A DNA stretch of 64,000 nucleotides from Siphonodentalium dalli (GCA_032622095.1 CP136067.1:97392707-97456706), one strand, 5' to 3'. Positions 32,035 to 44,799 are shown, counted from the first letter of the stretch. The notes: generated from the sequence alone by a model not told the origin. Numbers and translations are program-made.

Positions 32035-35000
32035 CTCAGCGGATTGTGATTCTGGATGGCATGTGCTTCAATTTCTGGGTGAGTGTGGAGTTCACACCCT
32101 TGAACATTTTCTAGAATCCAAGATGGCTTCAAACATGGCCGACGTGTTACAAAATATGAACTATGTAAATTTAATCCATTTTGTTGGAGACAATATCTTG
32201 TATAATGTATACAATATTGGGATGTTATTACATTGTAATACATTTTAAAGGAAAGGTTGGTTCTCCAATAGCAAGATGGCTGCCAAAATGGTGACCTGAA
32301 TTGGGAAATAGACACATTTGCACTCATATCTTCTATATCCGTTTCTACTGTTTGGAACTGACAATAAAGTGTTGTTTGTGTTCCTATTAATCATGTCCTA
32401 CGATTATTTGGGCAGTGAAATTTGTTGTTAATTTGTGTCCAGCTCTACTTCAAATCCTTAAATACAAATTTAAAGAACGTAGTATGATATTTCATCGAAA
32501 ACTCGCTTTCGGTTTCTAGTATATATTTTAATATGAAATAAACAGATCTGAAGGAGTTAAGCCAGGGGAAGTATTACCGACAAATTGCAATCTCATTAGG
32601 GTCTGAAATGGTAACTATGATTTATGATGGCAGTCAAATTGGCGGCAAATTTATAAAAACAATTCTATGTTTCGTCCTTATTCGTTTAAATGCTGTGGTT
32701 GATGCGTGAAGTTGATGAATCTGCATTGGAGTAATTAGACTTGTTATTTCTTCGGTTTCAGTCCATTCCAATCCCTAAGCAAATTTATCTTGGTATAACT
32801 TCATGTTTCTAGCCATATTGCAATGCGAAACGAACCCGAAATGAGGGAGTTAACCACAGGCTATTATTGCCTATTGGTGCTTGAAAATTTGAGATGGTCA
32901 ATATAATAAATCATCACAGTAAAAATGGTGGCAATTGTATCAAAAGTGTTAGCTTGGTGACACACACTTGAACAAATTATAATAGCTAAAGTATCGTTCA
33001 AAATGGCTGCCAAAATCAGTATTTAGTCTTATACGACTAAGACATCATTTAGCAGTGAGACATTTCACCATAGAAACAGTGCAGTTCGCGCCTCTGATCA
33101 GGAATTAAATCATCATCAAATAGCTCAAATACATGTAGCACGGAAATAAAAAAAAACAACTATGGCCAAAGTTCAAGATAATCTGATTGCGGGAATGATG
33201 TTGTATTAGTCGTGATTTCGTCTATCGACTGAAACAACCAAACATATAATCAAAAGTCTATTAACTTTTTCTTGTAACATTCTTGATTATGCTAAATATT
33301 TCACAGAAAGCTGTACTTACTACCGAGCAATGCTAGATTGATGATTATTGCTCACAAGATAGCACCAAATATGATCACCCCATCATATATAAGTAGCTAT
33401 CACTAACCTTTGAAGTACAACCGACCGAACTCATGCATCGCTTGAAGGACGTACAATTTGAGTTTTTGTCTTGAATCTGCGCTCTAGTCTGCTTGGGTCT
33501 GGTACGTCCCACTAAATGCATAAATTTGTTGAGTTCTTGGAAGAGTTATTTGCATATCTACGCAGTACGCATGCGGCTACACCAAGTGTGGAGTACTGGA
33601 TCGGAAATATAATTTAGCATAACCATGGTATATACATAGTGGAGAATGAGTCCAGCTGTAATGATGCTTGTTTCGACATGCCAAATAGCATTATATACAA
33701 TGGCATTCAAAGCCATTACATGTATATTCATGTTGAATCTTCAAAGTTTCCAGCTTTCGCCTGGTAAATATGTCCGTTATATCTACCGCCATATCTGATA
33801 ACCGGACGTGCAATACAATTAAATATCATCATTTAGTCAGGAACATGTATATTGCACATAGATCACGGACATAGGTTCAGATATGAAAACAACAAAAGCT
33901 GTTATAGGTATTATACACTTAGAATAAAAGAAAATAAGTCATATAAGTGCATTCGCTCCTAAACCCACAGTCTCATTTCGGAAATGTTTTCCATCACCAC
34001 TTATCGTTGAGTAATGAAATATACTACCAGAGCGGGGAGCTTGTCATTTTGTACCAGTGTCATAATTACTATGCCCTGTAATGTGACCACAATTGATTTA
34101 GCTCACCTCAATTTGGGATGTGCCATGGACGAACAACTGATTCAGAGAAACTGATATCCTAGCCTAGCCTTTTGTATCTTCAAGTTTATTCCACCGTTAT
34201 TGCTTACAAACAAGAATTGTTTTGGGCATACTTTGAAATTTCTCAACCCCTAGCGATCGGGAGTAATCACCATATTGTCATTTCAATTTCATTGAATAGT
34301 CCAAATTTGCACACTTCTATACTAGAGCTAGCCTATTTCCAACCAACTGTGTGCTACGCTTCAACCAGCATGTTGGGAATTAACCAGTTGCCAGTTGGCC
34401 ATCCTCACTTTGGGATCGGGTCATTAAATGTGTTATATTCATTGGGAAATGTTCGTCTTCCAAATGTCGCTGAAATACTATTGTACCATTGTATCCTATG
34501 CCAGTTCACAAGGTATATAGATTGGTACATGTACAACTAGGATTCGTGGCATCCCCTCTAATCATATTGCACACGGGAATTATTTTGTTCTTCATGCATG
34601 AAGATGCTGTTGAATAAATGTTAGTTCGGGGTCATATGATCAACGATACCCGGTATACGCTGATATCTAAATGAATAAATGAAATATAGCGCGGGGGCCT
34701 CTGGTCTTCTATCTTCTATCTCATATATTAAGTGCATGTGATTCCCCATGTGCATGTTGTCTGATATTGTGTCCTATTAAAAGTGTTTCGTTTCAATGGA
34801 TCTGACGCAGATTAGCCAACTCCATGCATCTATCAGTCACGACAAGCAAGCGCATAAGGACAAAATATATACTGTTCTCTATATTTTCTGCCATTTTGAC
34901 GGCCATCATAATCCGTAGTAACCCTTTCAGGCCCTAATGAGATTGCATTTTATAGGCAATACGCGCACTCACATATTAATTCCTTCAAATATTTTCATGG

Positions 35001-35490
35001 CCAGGAACCAATATTGAGTTTTCGGGAAAATTTCATACCGCGTTATGTAAGATCAAATTTGTTAGGGATTGGAAGTGGCTGAGACGAAAGGAACAATATG
35101 TAGTATTGGGTAAATGATCATTCGATTTGAATATTAAGAAAAAAGGCACAATTTGCAATCAGTACAAAGCAATAGGAACGGATATATGAGATATGAGTGA
35201 AAAATAAACATATTTTTCACATTCCGGTCGACAATTTGGCAGCCATCGTTCTAATGGAGTGCCAATTTTTCCTACAAACAGTAGTATGATGTAATAGCAT
35301 CCAAATAATATATCAATTTGAGTACATTTCATGAGATATAGTTTCCAACAAAACAGATTAAACTGACCTAGTTCATATTCGATACTACGGCGGCCATGTT
35401 GGACATCTTGGATTATAGGAAATGCTCAAGGGTGAGAACTCCACACCCACCTAGAAATTGATGTAAACACCACCCAGAATCACAGTCCAT
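32035..35490. mobile_element. Second inverted-repeat (foldback) element, diverged arms
   Basis: GGATTGTGATTCTGG...CAATTTCT.GGTG.GTGTGGAGTTC...CACCCTTGA (32040-32105) is matched in reverse complement at about 35400-35490. GCAATCTCATTAGGG.CTGAAA...TTATGATGGC.GTCAAA (32588-32645) is matched near 34895-34965. Similarity is about 75-80% by eye, so this is older than the element at 1918-15030. Arms run from about 32035 to 32760 and from about 34790 to 35490. The interior (32760-34790) has no recognised gene; the 122-codon frame at 34172-34540 has no known domain. Confidence 0.75.
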
Positions 35491-35572
35491 GGCCACAGAG
35501 GAAACACACGTTAAAGGGCGTAAGCCTGAACAGTCGTGAGTTGGATTTTGTGTATCAATGTCCCACATAATC

Positions 35573-35709
35573 TGCTTAGAATCGCCTCATTAAAAGTCGA
35601 TAATGTGACTAAAATGTTCTCATTTTCAGCACATTATCGACTCAAAATGAGACGATTCTAAGCACATTATCTAAATAAAACAAGTTCTCTTATGATCAGA
35701 TAATGTGCT
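35573..35709. repeat. Compound hairpin (MITE-like)
   Basis: TGCTTAGAATCGCCTCATT..AGTCGATAATGTG pairs with CACATTATCGACT..AATGAGACGATTCTAAGCA (arms about 36 bp, loop about 20 nt). A second stem, AGCACATTATCT / AGATAATGTGCT (35661-35672 and 35698-35709), shares the same GCACATTATC word. Confidence 0.8.
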
Positions 35710-35714
35710 GATTT

Positions 35715-37460
35715 TTGATTCCACCAAGTGCCGAAAAGCGGCGGTTCCTAGTTTAGAGGGATCACTACCGGGCAATTGGAACTCACGATGATATCGGTGG
35801 AGTTTTTTTTTTACTTTTGAACACATATAAACACCCTTATTAAGACTATACAAACAAACATTGTTCTTTTCTGTCCTACTGCAGCATACAGATACACTTT
35901 AAATTTGTAAATTAAACCATCCGGCTATATATGTTATTCGGCCCATTGCATATACTCTAAATTATTTTCAAAAGACTGAACATCAGGTTACGGTCCTGTA
36001 ATTTTCCATGCTGTGATTTAACACCTTATCTTCGCATAATTATGTTAACTGGTGCAAGATGCTTCGTCATACACAAACTAAAATGTAAGCTTTTTTTTCT
36101 TCAAAAATATCATTCCGCGGCCATTCCACTGGCCCTCACTTATCGTGGCATTACCAGCAAACCATGGATGTTATTACAACATGCTATACGGAAGTATAGA
36201 TACGATATAAAATAGAGGGAACGTAAACAATACATATTTACATCTTATTCCCAGATGATTAGATGACAGGTTAAAAATCGATGAATCATTATAATTGTTA
36301 GCGCCAGTTTTGTTTAATCTTAAATACCATACAAAGTGAGGTGAACTGATCATTCTAAGGATATATTTCAAGAATTTAATTGGTATGACTCGAGTGTTTG
36401 AACATTCTGCTAGCCGCATACCTCACTACCATAATAGTGTATACAAAGGGTCAAAATTGTTTTAGAAATATAGCTATTTTCAATTGCCTTGCCTTCTACG
36501 TGTATATGACTATTTGTCACCTTGTTTGCTTTATCTAGTATATATTTTGCTTTGGAATTGTTAGTTTTATTAAAGACTACCCGAAAACAATCTTATCACA
36601 AGCTGTCAATCCCAGGATTAGTGTAAAACATTTGGCTGCCACACACTTTGACACTAAGGTAATTCGTCGATAACTTAAATGTCTTGATTACGTTCACGCT
36701 AGATAAATGACAGCAGCGTCAAGTGACCACGCCTATGCCTAAACATGTACATGAAAACTATTCGATACTTACTACCGTCCAAGATGTAATTTCGATGTTG
36801 CATCGCAATTCCTTCTTACAGGAATACCATTCCAGTAACCTTGATACTAATCAACCATCAGTACTTCAGTGCATAAGTATCTAGAGAAATCAACAAGACT
36901 CGATCGTGGTAACATTTGCAAAGAAATTAAGTTTCAGAAACTAACAACTCGTGTCACAGCCGAAATAAGTATGACACGCGTGCTCAGCTGCCGCGATTGA
37001 CCATGCAGTGCGTTCACAATATTCACTAGCTAATCAACAGCGACGAATTCAAGTTTATGACGCCACTTGATCAGTCAATAATTTATTGATTGGTTGACCG
37101 TCACCGGTTTCAACTTTAGGTGTATGTCTTTTTCGTCGAAAATCATGTACAAGTTTTACGATAATTTTACTTCAACTTATAATGGTTCTCTTTTGAAATG
37201 AATTCAATTATCAGAAAAAAAACGTCCGGCGTGCTGGCGTTCACCTGTTCAACAATCACACAGAAAACTGTTAAATAACTTAATATATATCACTATGAAC
37301 ATATTATGAACACAACTGAAGTAAGCAATGTGTTCAGATTTACAAACTATATTCTAACTATAGATCTGTTAAAGACAAAGTCCACAATGAAATATTGAAG
37401 ATGAAAATCAAATAATAAAAAAACACACACAGTGAAACAATCCTCAAGTTCGAATCGAAA
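35715..37460. other. No recognisable gene
   Basis: AT-rich sequence with short chance frames. Nothing recognised. Confidence 0.4.
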
Positions 37461-37612
37461 TAAAAAAAATATATGTTTACCACACGGGAGTCGCATCGAA
37501 AGCACCCGGAATCCCAATCCGGTCACCCATCCAAGGCCAAACCAAGCTTGGCGTTATTTAACTTCAGTGATCAGAGTCATCGGTCATCGGCCTTCTATAT
37601 TTACGCCGCGAC
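37461..37612 (-). rRNA. 5S rRNA-like unit (diverged gene or 5S-derived pseudogene/SINE)
   Basis: The minus strand reads TGATCACTGAAGTTAAATAACG (equivalent of box A), then CTTGGATGGGTGACCG and TGGGATTCCGGGTGCTTT (box C and the 3' half of 5S rRNA), from about 37595 to 37491. The ends can pair (GTCGC with GCGAC), as in 5S stem I, giving a unit of about 120 nt. A run of eight T on the transcribed strand (37469-37462) about 25 bp downstream could terminate RNA polymerase III. The 5' half is strongly diverged. It is solitary, not an array, so a pseudogene or the head of a 5S-derived SINE is more likely than a functional gene. Confidence 0.65.
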
Positions 37613-37619
37613 AGCTACA

Positions 37620-38940
37620 ACGATATTATTCCTTTTCATGAAAACAAGTCTAAGATATTATAAGTTATGTTTAAAAATATTATGCAATAATGCATGAAAT
37701 TGACGATAAGTTGTTCCCAGAGTATGTAATACTTGTGATAGTTACGTTACGCACACAGTGCCCCCCTGCCCCTGGAGTATTGTGATAATCACAAACCATT
37801 TATAAGAAATTACGAAATGATGGAATCGAGACAAAAAGATACATGCAACTTGCAAATATGTGCCTATAAACCAGGCAGAAAATGATGTACATGTAATGTA
37901 ACGAAAAATACATAATAAAGTAATACTTCAGTTTCGACAGTATGTCGTGATATAATATTAATATACGAACATGCGCAAAACTAACTGTCAAGCACAGTGT
38001 CAAAGTCGACATTTTGTGGCTACACAAATCACTAAACGTCCCCCATATGACGCGAAAATTATACTATTGGCTGACCTCATGTTATGTCACAACGAATCTT
38101 GTTATGTTCCAGGTTTTCTGCTGTGATGACTCCATTTCACATGCTCAAGTTGTACCCACTAACCGCGTTATCCCGACCATTTAGGAAGCTCAGGTTAGAC
38201 CGTTAACTTCTGGGTTGTCGAGTTGTCCTGGTTCGTGTAACAACACCCTTTTAGCGAGAAAGCTTATGGTACATAAACCATCACATCTGGGAGACTAGTT
38301 CTGAATGGTATTTTGATTAATCGTCAACACCCAGGTACCGTACAGTTGTATGCAAACCAACACTGTCTTACACTGCCCACATTATTATATAAAGTACTTA
38401 ACTTAATTATTATAAGTAATACTAGTAATGGTTGTCGACAACTGCAAACTTGATACTAGTAATTGTATTAATTATTTTTGCGCATACACATATACGTATT
38501 CAGAAATATTTTACTTCAGTTAATAAAACTCAATATGTATATATATAAGAAGGAGAATTGCACGTGCGATGATATTTTCTGTCAACATACTTTGCCTACG
38601 GTACACCGAAATTTCCCGACGCAGTGTAATAATAATAAAATCGGGAGTGACTGGTGGCTATTCGCTGTCGACATAGGCAACCCGATTCGATATCGGATTT
38701 CGAATCTGCGGTAAAGTGCCGATTCGTAGACCCCTAATTGCAGAGTGGTGGATGTGAGGGAGGCATATTGGTGAATTGACGTATAGCTAAATGCATATAC
38801 CGGTATATACTGTAAGAGATAAACTGACCAGCGATGCCATTTGTGCATGCGACAAGAATGTTTGGGGAGGGAGGGGCGTAACCAGCCTTCTAAATTAGGG
38901 AAAATGTCCCTCGGCAAATTTAATGACGTTGCATGTTAGA
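37620..38940. other. No recognisable gene; contains one copy of a short dispersed repeat
   Basis: About 38305-38395 (GGTATTTTGATTAATCG.CAA.ACC...AAACCAACACTGTCTTA...CCCACATTATT) resembles 38965-39075. Nothing else recognised. Confidence 0.45.
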
Positions 38941-38954
38941 TTCCACATGTTGAC

Positions 38955-39090
38955 AATAGTGCTGCACGGTATTCCGATTAATCGACAAAACCGCGGTATG
39001 AAAACCAACACGGTCTTAGACGCGTGTAGCGACACCGTCTGACACGCGTGTACCCCCCCCCCCACATTATTTTATTCACATTATTTTGTG
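38955..39090 (+). repeat. Short dispersed repeat, copy 2
   Basis: GTGCTGCACGGTATTCCGAT followed by TAATCGACAAAACCGCGGTATG and AAAACCAACACGGTC, with a C-run (about 39050-39063). It resembles 38305-38395. Confidence 0.5.
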
Positions 39091-39855
39091 CAGTTAAATA
39101 ATATCGTGACAGCTGATATGTAGGTTTAACTGCATGTTCGTTGATAGGCTTTTATCGTACATGTAGTTGCAACGCCGTTTACAGTTACTATTTGAGAAAC
39201 GTCCAGGCGAGCAGTTTGAAAACCGATGATTTCATGGTACAAAGTATGTTTTTGTTAATGTTATATTCTGCTTATACCAGCCTCCATTAGTTGTACACAT
39301 GTATGTTTTACCATGGGCGACAAAGATATATAATCGCAGGTGAATTGGAGAGGAAATTTGTACCAGAGGAAACATGCTGATACATGTACCAACAGGCTTA
39401 AAACGTACACAACCTCAGCACCTTTGTAAGAATATTTATGCAATACAGATACTGCAATTCTATCGCCACTCAGTTTTATATATTGCGATCATCATCGCAA
39501 CGGTAACTAGCAATACGAAATTTCATGCCAGCATGGATTATTTTAGCCGCAACATCCCATCTTCTGACTTAATTACAAAACGTAATCAACAGCGGCTTGT
39601 ATTTTGTCGGTACAATGCAAGCGGACTCAATATTGACTTCAAATGTGTTCGGTAATCAGGACATATTTGGATTAATACCGGCGTTTCAACTCCCATATAA
39701 TGGGGATGACATTGAATAGCATGTGGGGGCATTTAATAGCACTTCTCATTGGGTGGGGCATTGAATAACACGTGGGGGAGCGTTCCGTTGAAAGGCACTG
39801 CATACCGGGGGATATTTTCTCCGAGTCGGGCCTTTTTAGCTCAAATTGACAAGGT
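39091..39855. other. No recognisable gene
   Basis: A short degenerate repeat of CATTGAATA.CA.GTGGG.GCATT (39705-39785) is visible. Nothing coding. Confidence 0.4.
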
Positions 39856-39859
39856 CGTT

Positions 39860-40215
39860 TGAGGCTTTGAGCTATTACTGTGGGTTGGCATCTGTCATCC
39901 GTCCGCCCATGACCCGTCCATAAATTCCGTCGGCGCACCATACAGGTCACATCTCTCATCCGATCGTCACCAAACTTTATGTTGATCTTTCGGGTGACCA
40001 CTAGATGGGGTCCATCTAATTTTTCTGAATATCTTTGAAAAACATGGTGGCCAGCAGCCATCTTGGATTTTACTCTTTGTATGACTAAATCCTTTTATCA
40101 TCCAATCATCTCAAAACTTCATATGGGTCTTCCCTCTAGATGGGAGCGATCAATTTTGTCCCGAAATTTGTTGAAAAACATGGCCGCCAGCAGCCATCTT
40201 GGATTTCAATTTGAA
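39860..40215 (+). repeat. Tandem repeat, unit about 140-150 bp, 2+ copies
   Basis: Both units have CATCCGATC.TC.CCAAACTT.ATGT, a GGGTGACC/GGGTCTTCC block, a CTAGATGGG block, and TTTGAAAAACATGG..GCCAGCAGCCATCTTGGATTT (ending near 40065 and 40206). Confidence 0.75.
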
Positions 40216-40560
40216 TCCATCGGCTCTAGGACCCCTCGTGCACCCCCACATGACTTAACATCTTGGGTAAATGCATGTACCCTAACGTGTATTATTCTGG
40301 AAAAATTATGCTAACAGCAAATATTTTTGGTCCTAGTGCAGTAAGTGCACCTACTGGGTCAATGTTTAACCTTACTCGGTTACCATTTTTTTCCGATTAT
40401 GATGGGGTGGGGAAAACGGTATCCCATATAACTGACATCATTATGATTGGATTTTAACTTGTGACGTGTGTTTGTAGCTATTGGAATACTCTATCCATAG
40501 GTAGAAAAAGAATTATGATTTTGTTATTGATGACGTCACCGGATGTCAAAACGTCGCGTG
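40216..40560. other. No recognisable gene
   Basis: Nothing recognised apart from a TGATGACGTCACCGG stretch near 40528. Confidence 0.4.
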
Positions 40561-43500
40561 ACGCCTATGAAAAAGCAAATAGAAAACTCTGGATGCTTAC
40601 AGGGTACCCCTACACCCCACACGGCATGACTTAACTTCACCCCAATCATTTTATTTCTTGTTATGTCCCTCACCTATTAGGCAATGATAACAAGAACAAA
40701 ATGTGGCGGCGTAGACAGGAAACAAAATGGCGTCCAATATGGCCACCGTTTTTAAGACGAGCCACTATAAGTAGGTTTCATGCAAATTATAGAGAGCAAT
40801 AATTGACTATTGTATACAAATGAAAATATCGTTGTGAAGATATGACACAATGCTAGCGTTTTAGGGCAAAATTTTAACTTCCCGGCCTATATGGCTACAT
40901 CAAATGGCCGCCGGAAGTGGAAAATGTGACTATTTTTCACTATTATTTTCTAGATTAGATTCTGCTGTTTGGAACTGGTTCGGATTTGCGTTTTTATTTT
41001 GTATTTTTCATTTTAACTGATCATTGGATCAATGAAATGAGGCATTATGTGGACCCAGGCCCTTCGGATCCCTGAAACATTTGATTTCACAGAACCCGGT
41101 ATAAAATCACCATTGGGATTCTAGTCAGATTTAAAATCTAATTGAACATAACAGTGCAATGTAAGTGAGGCATACCCTTATTTTGTACATTCCAACTCAA
41201 TGGAACCAGAATTGGTAATTGACTCAAAAGGACCGCCAAGATTGCGGCCAAATTATGAAAAACGGTAGATATTGCCCGAGCGCTTCTTGCAATCACTTAC
41301 AAGTTATGGTTCATGAATAAAATCGACTGATATATCTTCTATATATTGAATACAAACCTTGATGGTAAACCTTGGTTAATGGTTACTATTGTAGCCACTG
41401 CCATTACCAAAACTATTACATTTTTTCTCACAAACGTGTCATCAAAATCGGCAAAAATAACTTGTAAGGTTTGGACCATTTTTTCAAGTAAAATTTCGTA
41501 TCAAATGTGTTTATTGTTTTGAACTGTCTTAAACGTATCACACTGAATATTTTTTAGACAATAACTCAAGATGGCTTGCAAAATGGCAACCAAATTTGGT
41601 GAAATGCACATATATCCCAAACATTATTCTCTGCTGTTCCGAAAATGTAGCAAATTGTGACTCACTTGGTTATTAACTGACAATTAAACGTTCTATTCTG
41701 ATTGTCCCAGCACATTGTGAGACACGACAGACTCACTTTAAATGATGCAGTATGGAATTTTGGCGAAAACATTATTTTGGTATTCTGGCCATGTTTTTGA
41801 AAGGAAATGGGCAGAACTTTGAAACGGAACCGAGATGGACCTTACTAATGTGGCTACACTGGCCCATAACATCAAAATTGTTCAACTGAATACAGGGTGT
41901 ATGTCAAGATGGCAGCCATACAGTGTCTGTACAGTTATATGTTTATGTATATATTGAGTGGCGGTATGGTCATGGGTGAGATGTAGAAGTGTACCTTGGT
42001 GGTTGTTTTGTCACAGATGGGTGAATATGTATACATGTGTTGGCTGCATGATCATAGGTGGGACTGGTGGGTGTATGAATACATAGGGAGTGGTTGCACG
42101 GTTATGAGTAATATGTATTATGTGTTCATGGAATGACCGTACGGGCATGTGTGTATATAGGGATTGCCCTTGTTGTAATGGTGTGATGTATCTAAATATC
42201 TGTTGTGGATGTATTGCCATTGGTGGATCTGAATACAGAAAGTAGCTGTATGATCATTCATGAGTATGCAGCGAGTGGTTGAAATGTCATGTGTGCGGTG
42301 TATAAACTAGTCTGGAAGGTATGAGTGGCCGTGTGTGGGGTATCGTGTGTAGGGTATCTGTATATCTGGAAGGGCAGTATGGCCATTGGTGAGGTGTATA
42401 TGTATACATGGAGTGACTCTATGGTCATGGTTGGGGTGTATATATATGCATTGAGTGGTTATATGCCCATTAATGTGGTGAATATGTATACTATGGTGAC
42501 TATGGACAATTATGAGGTGAATGCATGTAGGTACACACTTAGTGACTTTATGAAAAACAATTGGTGAATACCTATACAGGGAGTGACTATATGGTCATGG
42601 GTCAGGGGTAGGAATAAACATGGTGTGCCTGCATGATGACTCATTACAGTATGACGTGTGGGGTGTACGGGTATACCAATTTTGGCTGCTTGGTCATGTG
42701 TGATGTGTGTGTATAATTCGAGTGACTATATGGCGATTGGTGAGGTGTATATGTATACCTGGAGTGACTATGGTCATGGTGGGGTGTATATGTATATCTT
42801 GAGTGGCTATATGGCCATTGATGTGGCAAATATGTATACATGGAGTGGCCATATGGACAATGGTGAGGTGATTATGTATATCAGGAGTGACTCTATGATC
42901 ATGATTTTGGAGAATAGGTATACAGGAAGTGACCATATGGTCATGGGCCAGGTGTATGAGTATAAATGTAACCGGTTTGCATGCGTGCTGACTCATGGCT
43001 GTATTGCCATGTTTGGGGTGTACTTGTGTACCCAAGTGTGGCTGAATGGTCATGCGTGATTTGCATGTGTATAAATCATGGTGGTGTATATGTATATCTT
43101 GAGTCGTTATATGGACAAGGTTATGGTGAATATGTATACAGGGAGAGACCATGTGGCCAATAGTGAGGTGAATATGTATACAAGGAGGGACATCATGCAT
43201 ATGATGAATAGATATACAGGGAGTGAATACGTGGCCATGGGTCATGTGTAGGAGTATACCTGGTGTGTCTGCATGTCGGCTGTATGTCATGATTGGGGTG
43301 TATGGGTATACCCAATTGTGACTATGGTCATGGTGAGGCTTTTGTGTATAAAGTGAGTAGCTATATGGTTATTTGTTTGTCTGGTGTTTATGTGTGTATA
43401 TATATACATAGTGACGGTTTGGTCATGGGTGTCTTGTAAAGGTGTACCGTTAGGGCTATCTCTTTCCACAATAAATCAAGGATATGTTAATCGATAGAAA

Positions 43501-43765
43501 TGTTTAATTGTCAATTGATTAAGTAGCATGTCTAACCAAGTGAGTCACAATTTCCCACCATTTTAGAGCAGCAAATAATAATGTTCGGGATATATGTGCA
43601 TTTTACCAAAATTTATCTTGAATAATTCTGCCTAGAAACACCTCAGTGTGACGCATATAAGACAGCTCAAAACAAAAACACCTTTGATACCAAACATATT
43701 TCCATTTTACTTGGGTCATTGTCACAAGGTATCGACCACAAATGCAGACAGCTTTTCACGGGCGA
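40560..43765. mobile_element. Third inverted-repeat element, minisatellite at its centre
   Basis: About 41460-41700 reads, in reverse complement, as 43490-43740. Shared blocks include AAATGCACATATATCCC.AACATTATT, TGTGACTCACTTGGTTA, TGACAATTAA and GTATCAAA.GTGTTT.TTGTTTTGA.CTGTCTTA. The left side contains about four modules spaced roughly 335 bp apart. Each has an AAGATGGC-type motif (near 40905, 41243, 41573, 41908). Blocks at 41090-41930 also align with 2830-3600 of the large element. The right arm is short, so the element is asymmetric or truncated. No protein is encoded. Confidence 0.7.
41935..43445 (+). repeat. Minisatellite, unit about 42 bp, about 35 copies
   Basis: Typical unit: GGTGTATATGTATACATGGAG followed by TGACTATATGGTCATGG. 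Because 42 is a multiple of three, long frames stay open on both strands (for example 42658-43059 plus and 42694-43290 minus). They translate as 14-residue repeats rich in Tyr/Met or His/Ile. I take these as by-products, not genes. Confidence 0.9.
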
Positions 43766-44330
43766 TCATATAATTATTATGTAGCTATCTTGACGAAATA
43801 TATGACGCCATCGGGTGAACAGAAAGAACTAGGGCAATTTCATGACATTTCGCGTATAAAATTGATTAACCTATATTGGATTTTTCCTCTATTATAAATG
43901 TAAGTTATTTTTCATTCATCCACTTTAGAATGTGATTAGCTAAACAATTAGACACGTTCATTAGACCCACATGAATATGAAAAGCTGGCTACGAATGCGA
44001 TCGCCCTAGAAAACATGCCTACATTTGTGATCAATTTGAAAACCTGGCTACGAATGTGATCGATGCCTTGTGACAATAACCCCATCAGCCTAATTGACAT
44101 TCAGAAAATGAATAAACCTCAGCGGAAAGCTACCTTGGCGGGGGATACTCTGGGCGGTGCACTTGTTTTCACATTGATTTTGTGACCTGTCTATTTTATA
44201 AAAAAAAAACTATTTTGCAGAGTTTTGCAGAAACAACATTTACAATTACGGTACGTGCGATCATTTACATATATTTATTTTGTTTTGTCCCGTTACTATT
44301 AATCATCAAATCCTTCGAAATATAAAAATT
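43766..44330. other. No recognisable gene
   Basis: A short duplication, AAAACCTGGCTACGAATGTGATC (about 43981 and 44037), is visible. Nothing coding. Confidence 0.45.
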
Positions 44331-44334
44331 CAAT

Positions 44335-44793
44335 TGATAACCCCATGGACTTGTATGAATAAGGTTCAGAGTGACATCTAGCGGATGCGGGAGGAATATA
44401 TAGGCGAGAATGAAAAAATAGACACTGGGCCCTGATTGGTCAATAGCCTTGTGTGCTTTTTGCATAAACAAATCATTACACCTCTTCCCTATGATTTCCC
44501 ATAGGTAAAATAGCCATTGGCACAGGAATTAACCCTTTGTAGTGAAGTTTGAATTTTTTGGTGTGGTCTAAAAAATTACAATATGTTTTATGCGGGTCTG
44601 ACACTAGTTACGAAAACACAAGATTTAAAGGCGAATTCCCTGCTAGACAGACATGATTTTTGTGTGTAAAGTTTCCCCAAATGTAAATTTATCAGATTAA
44701 AAAAAAATGTGCACCTAATATTTATATAGCCAACAGCATACGCTAAAACGTTAGCACTGAGGCCTATGGAAAACATTTACACCAGTGTAACCT
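44335..44793 (-). mobile_element. Dispersed repeat, inverted copy of 24232-24665
   Basis: The reverse complement matches over the whole length: GACTGGGCCCTGATTGGTCAATAG against CAATCAGGGCCAGTGTC, AGGTGTAATGATTTG, AACCCTTTGTAGTGA, and CATTTACACCAGTGTAACC. Similarity is about 85% by eye. Confidence 0.8.
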
Positions 44794-44799
44794 AAAGGG

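Noticed and set aside
34172..34540. 122-codon frame in the interior of the second foldback element
   Set aside because: No domain, signal or homologous repeat copy recognised. The length is within what chance gives in 64 kb.
42694..43290. 198-codon minus-strand frame rich in His/Ile
   Set aside because: It is the reverse reading of a 42-bp minisatellite. A period divisible by three keeps frames open by itself, and no start context or domain is present.
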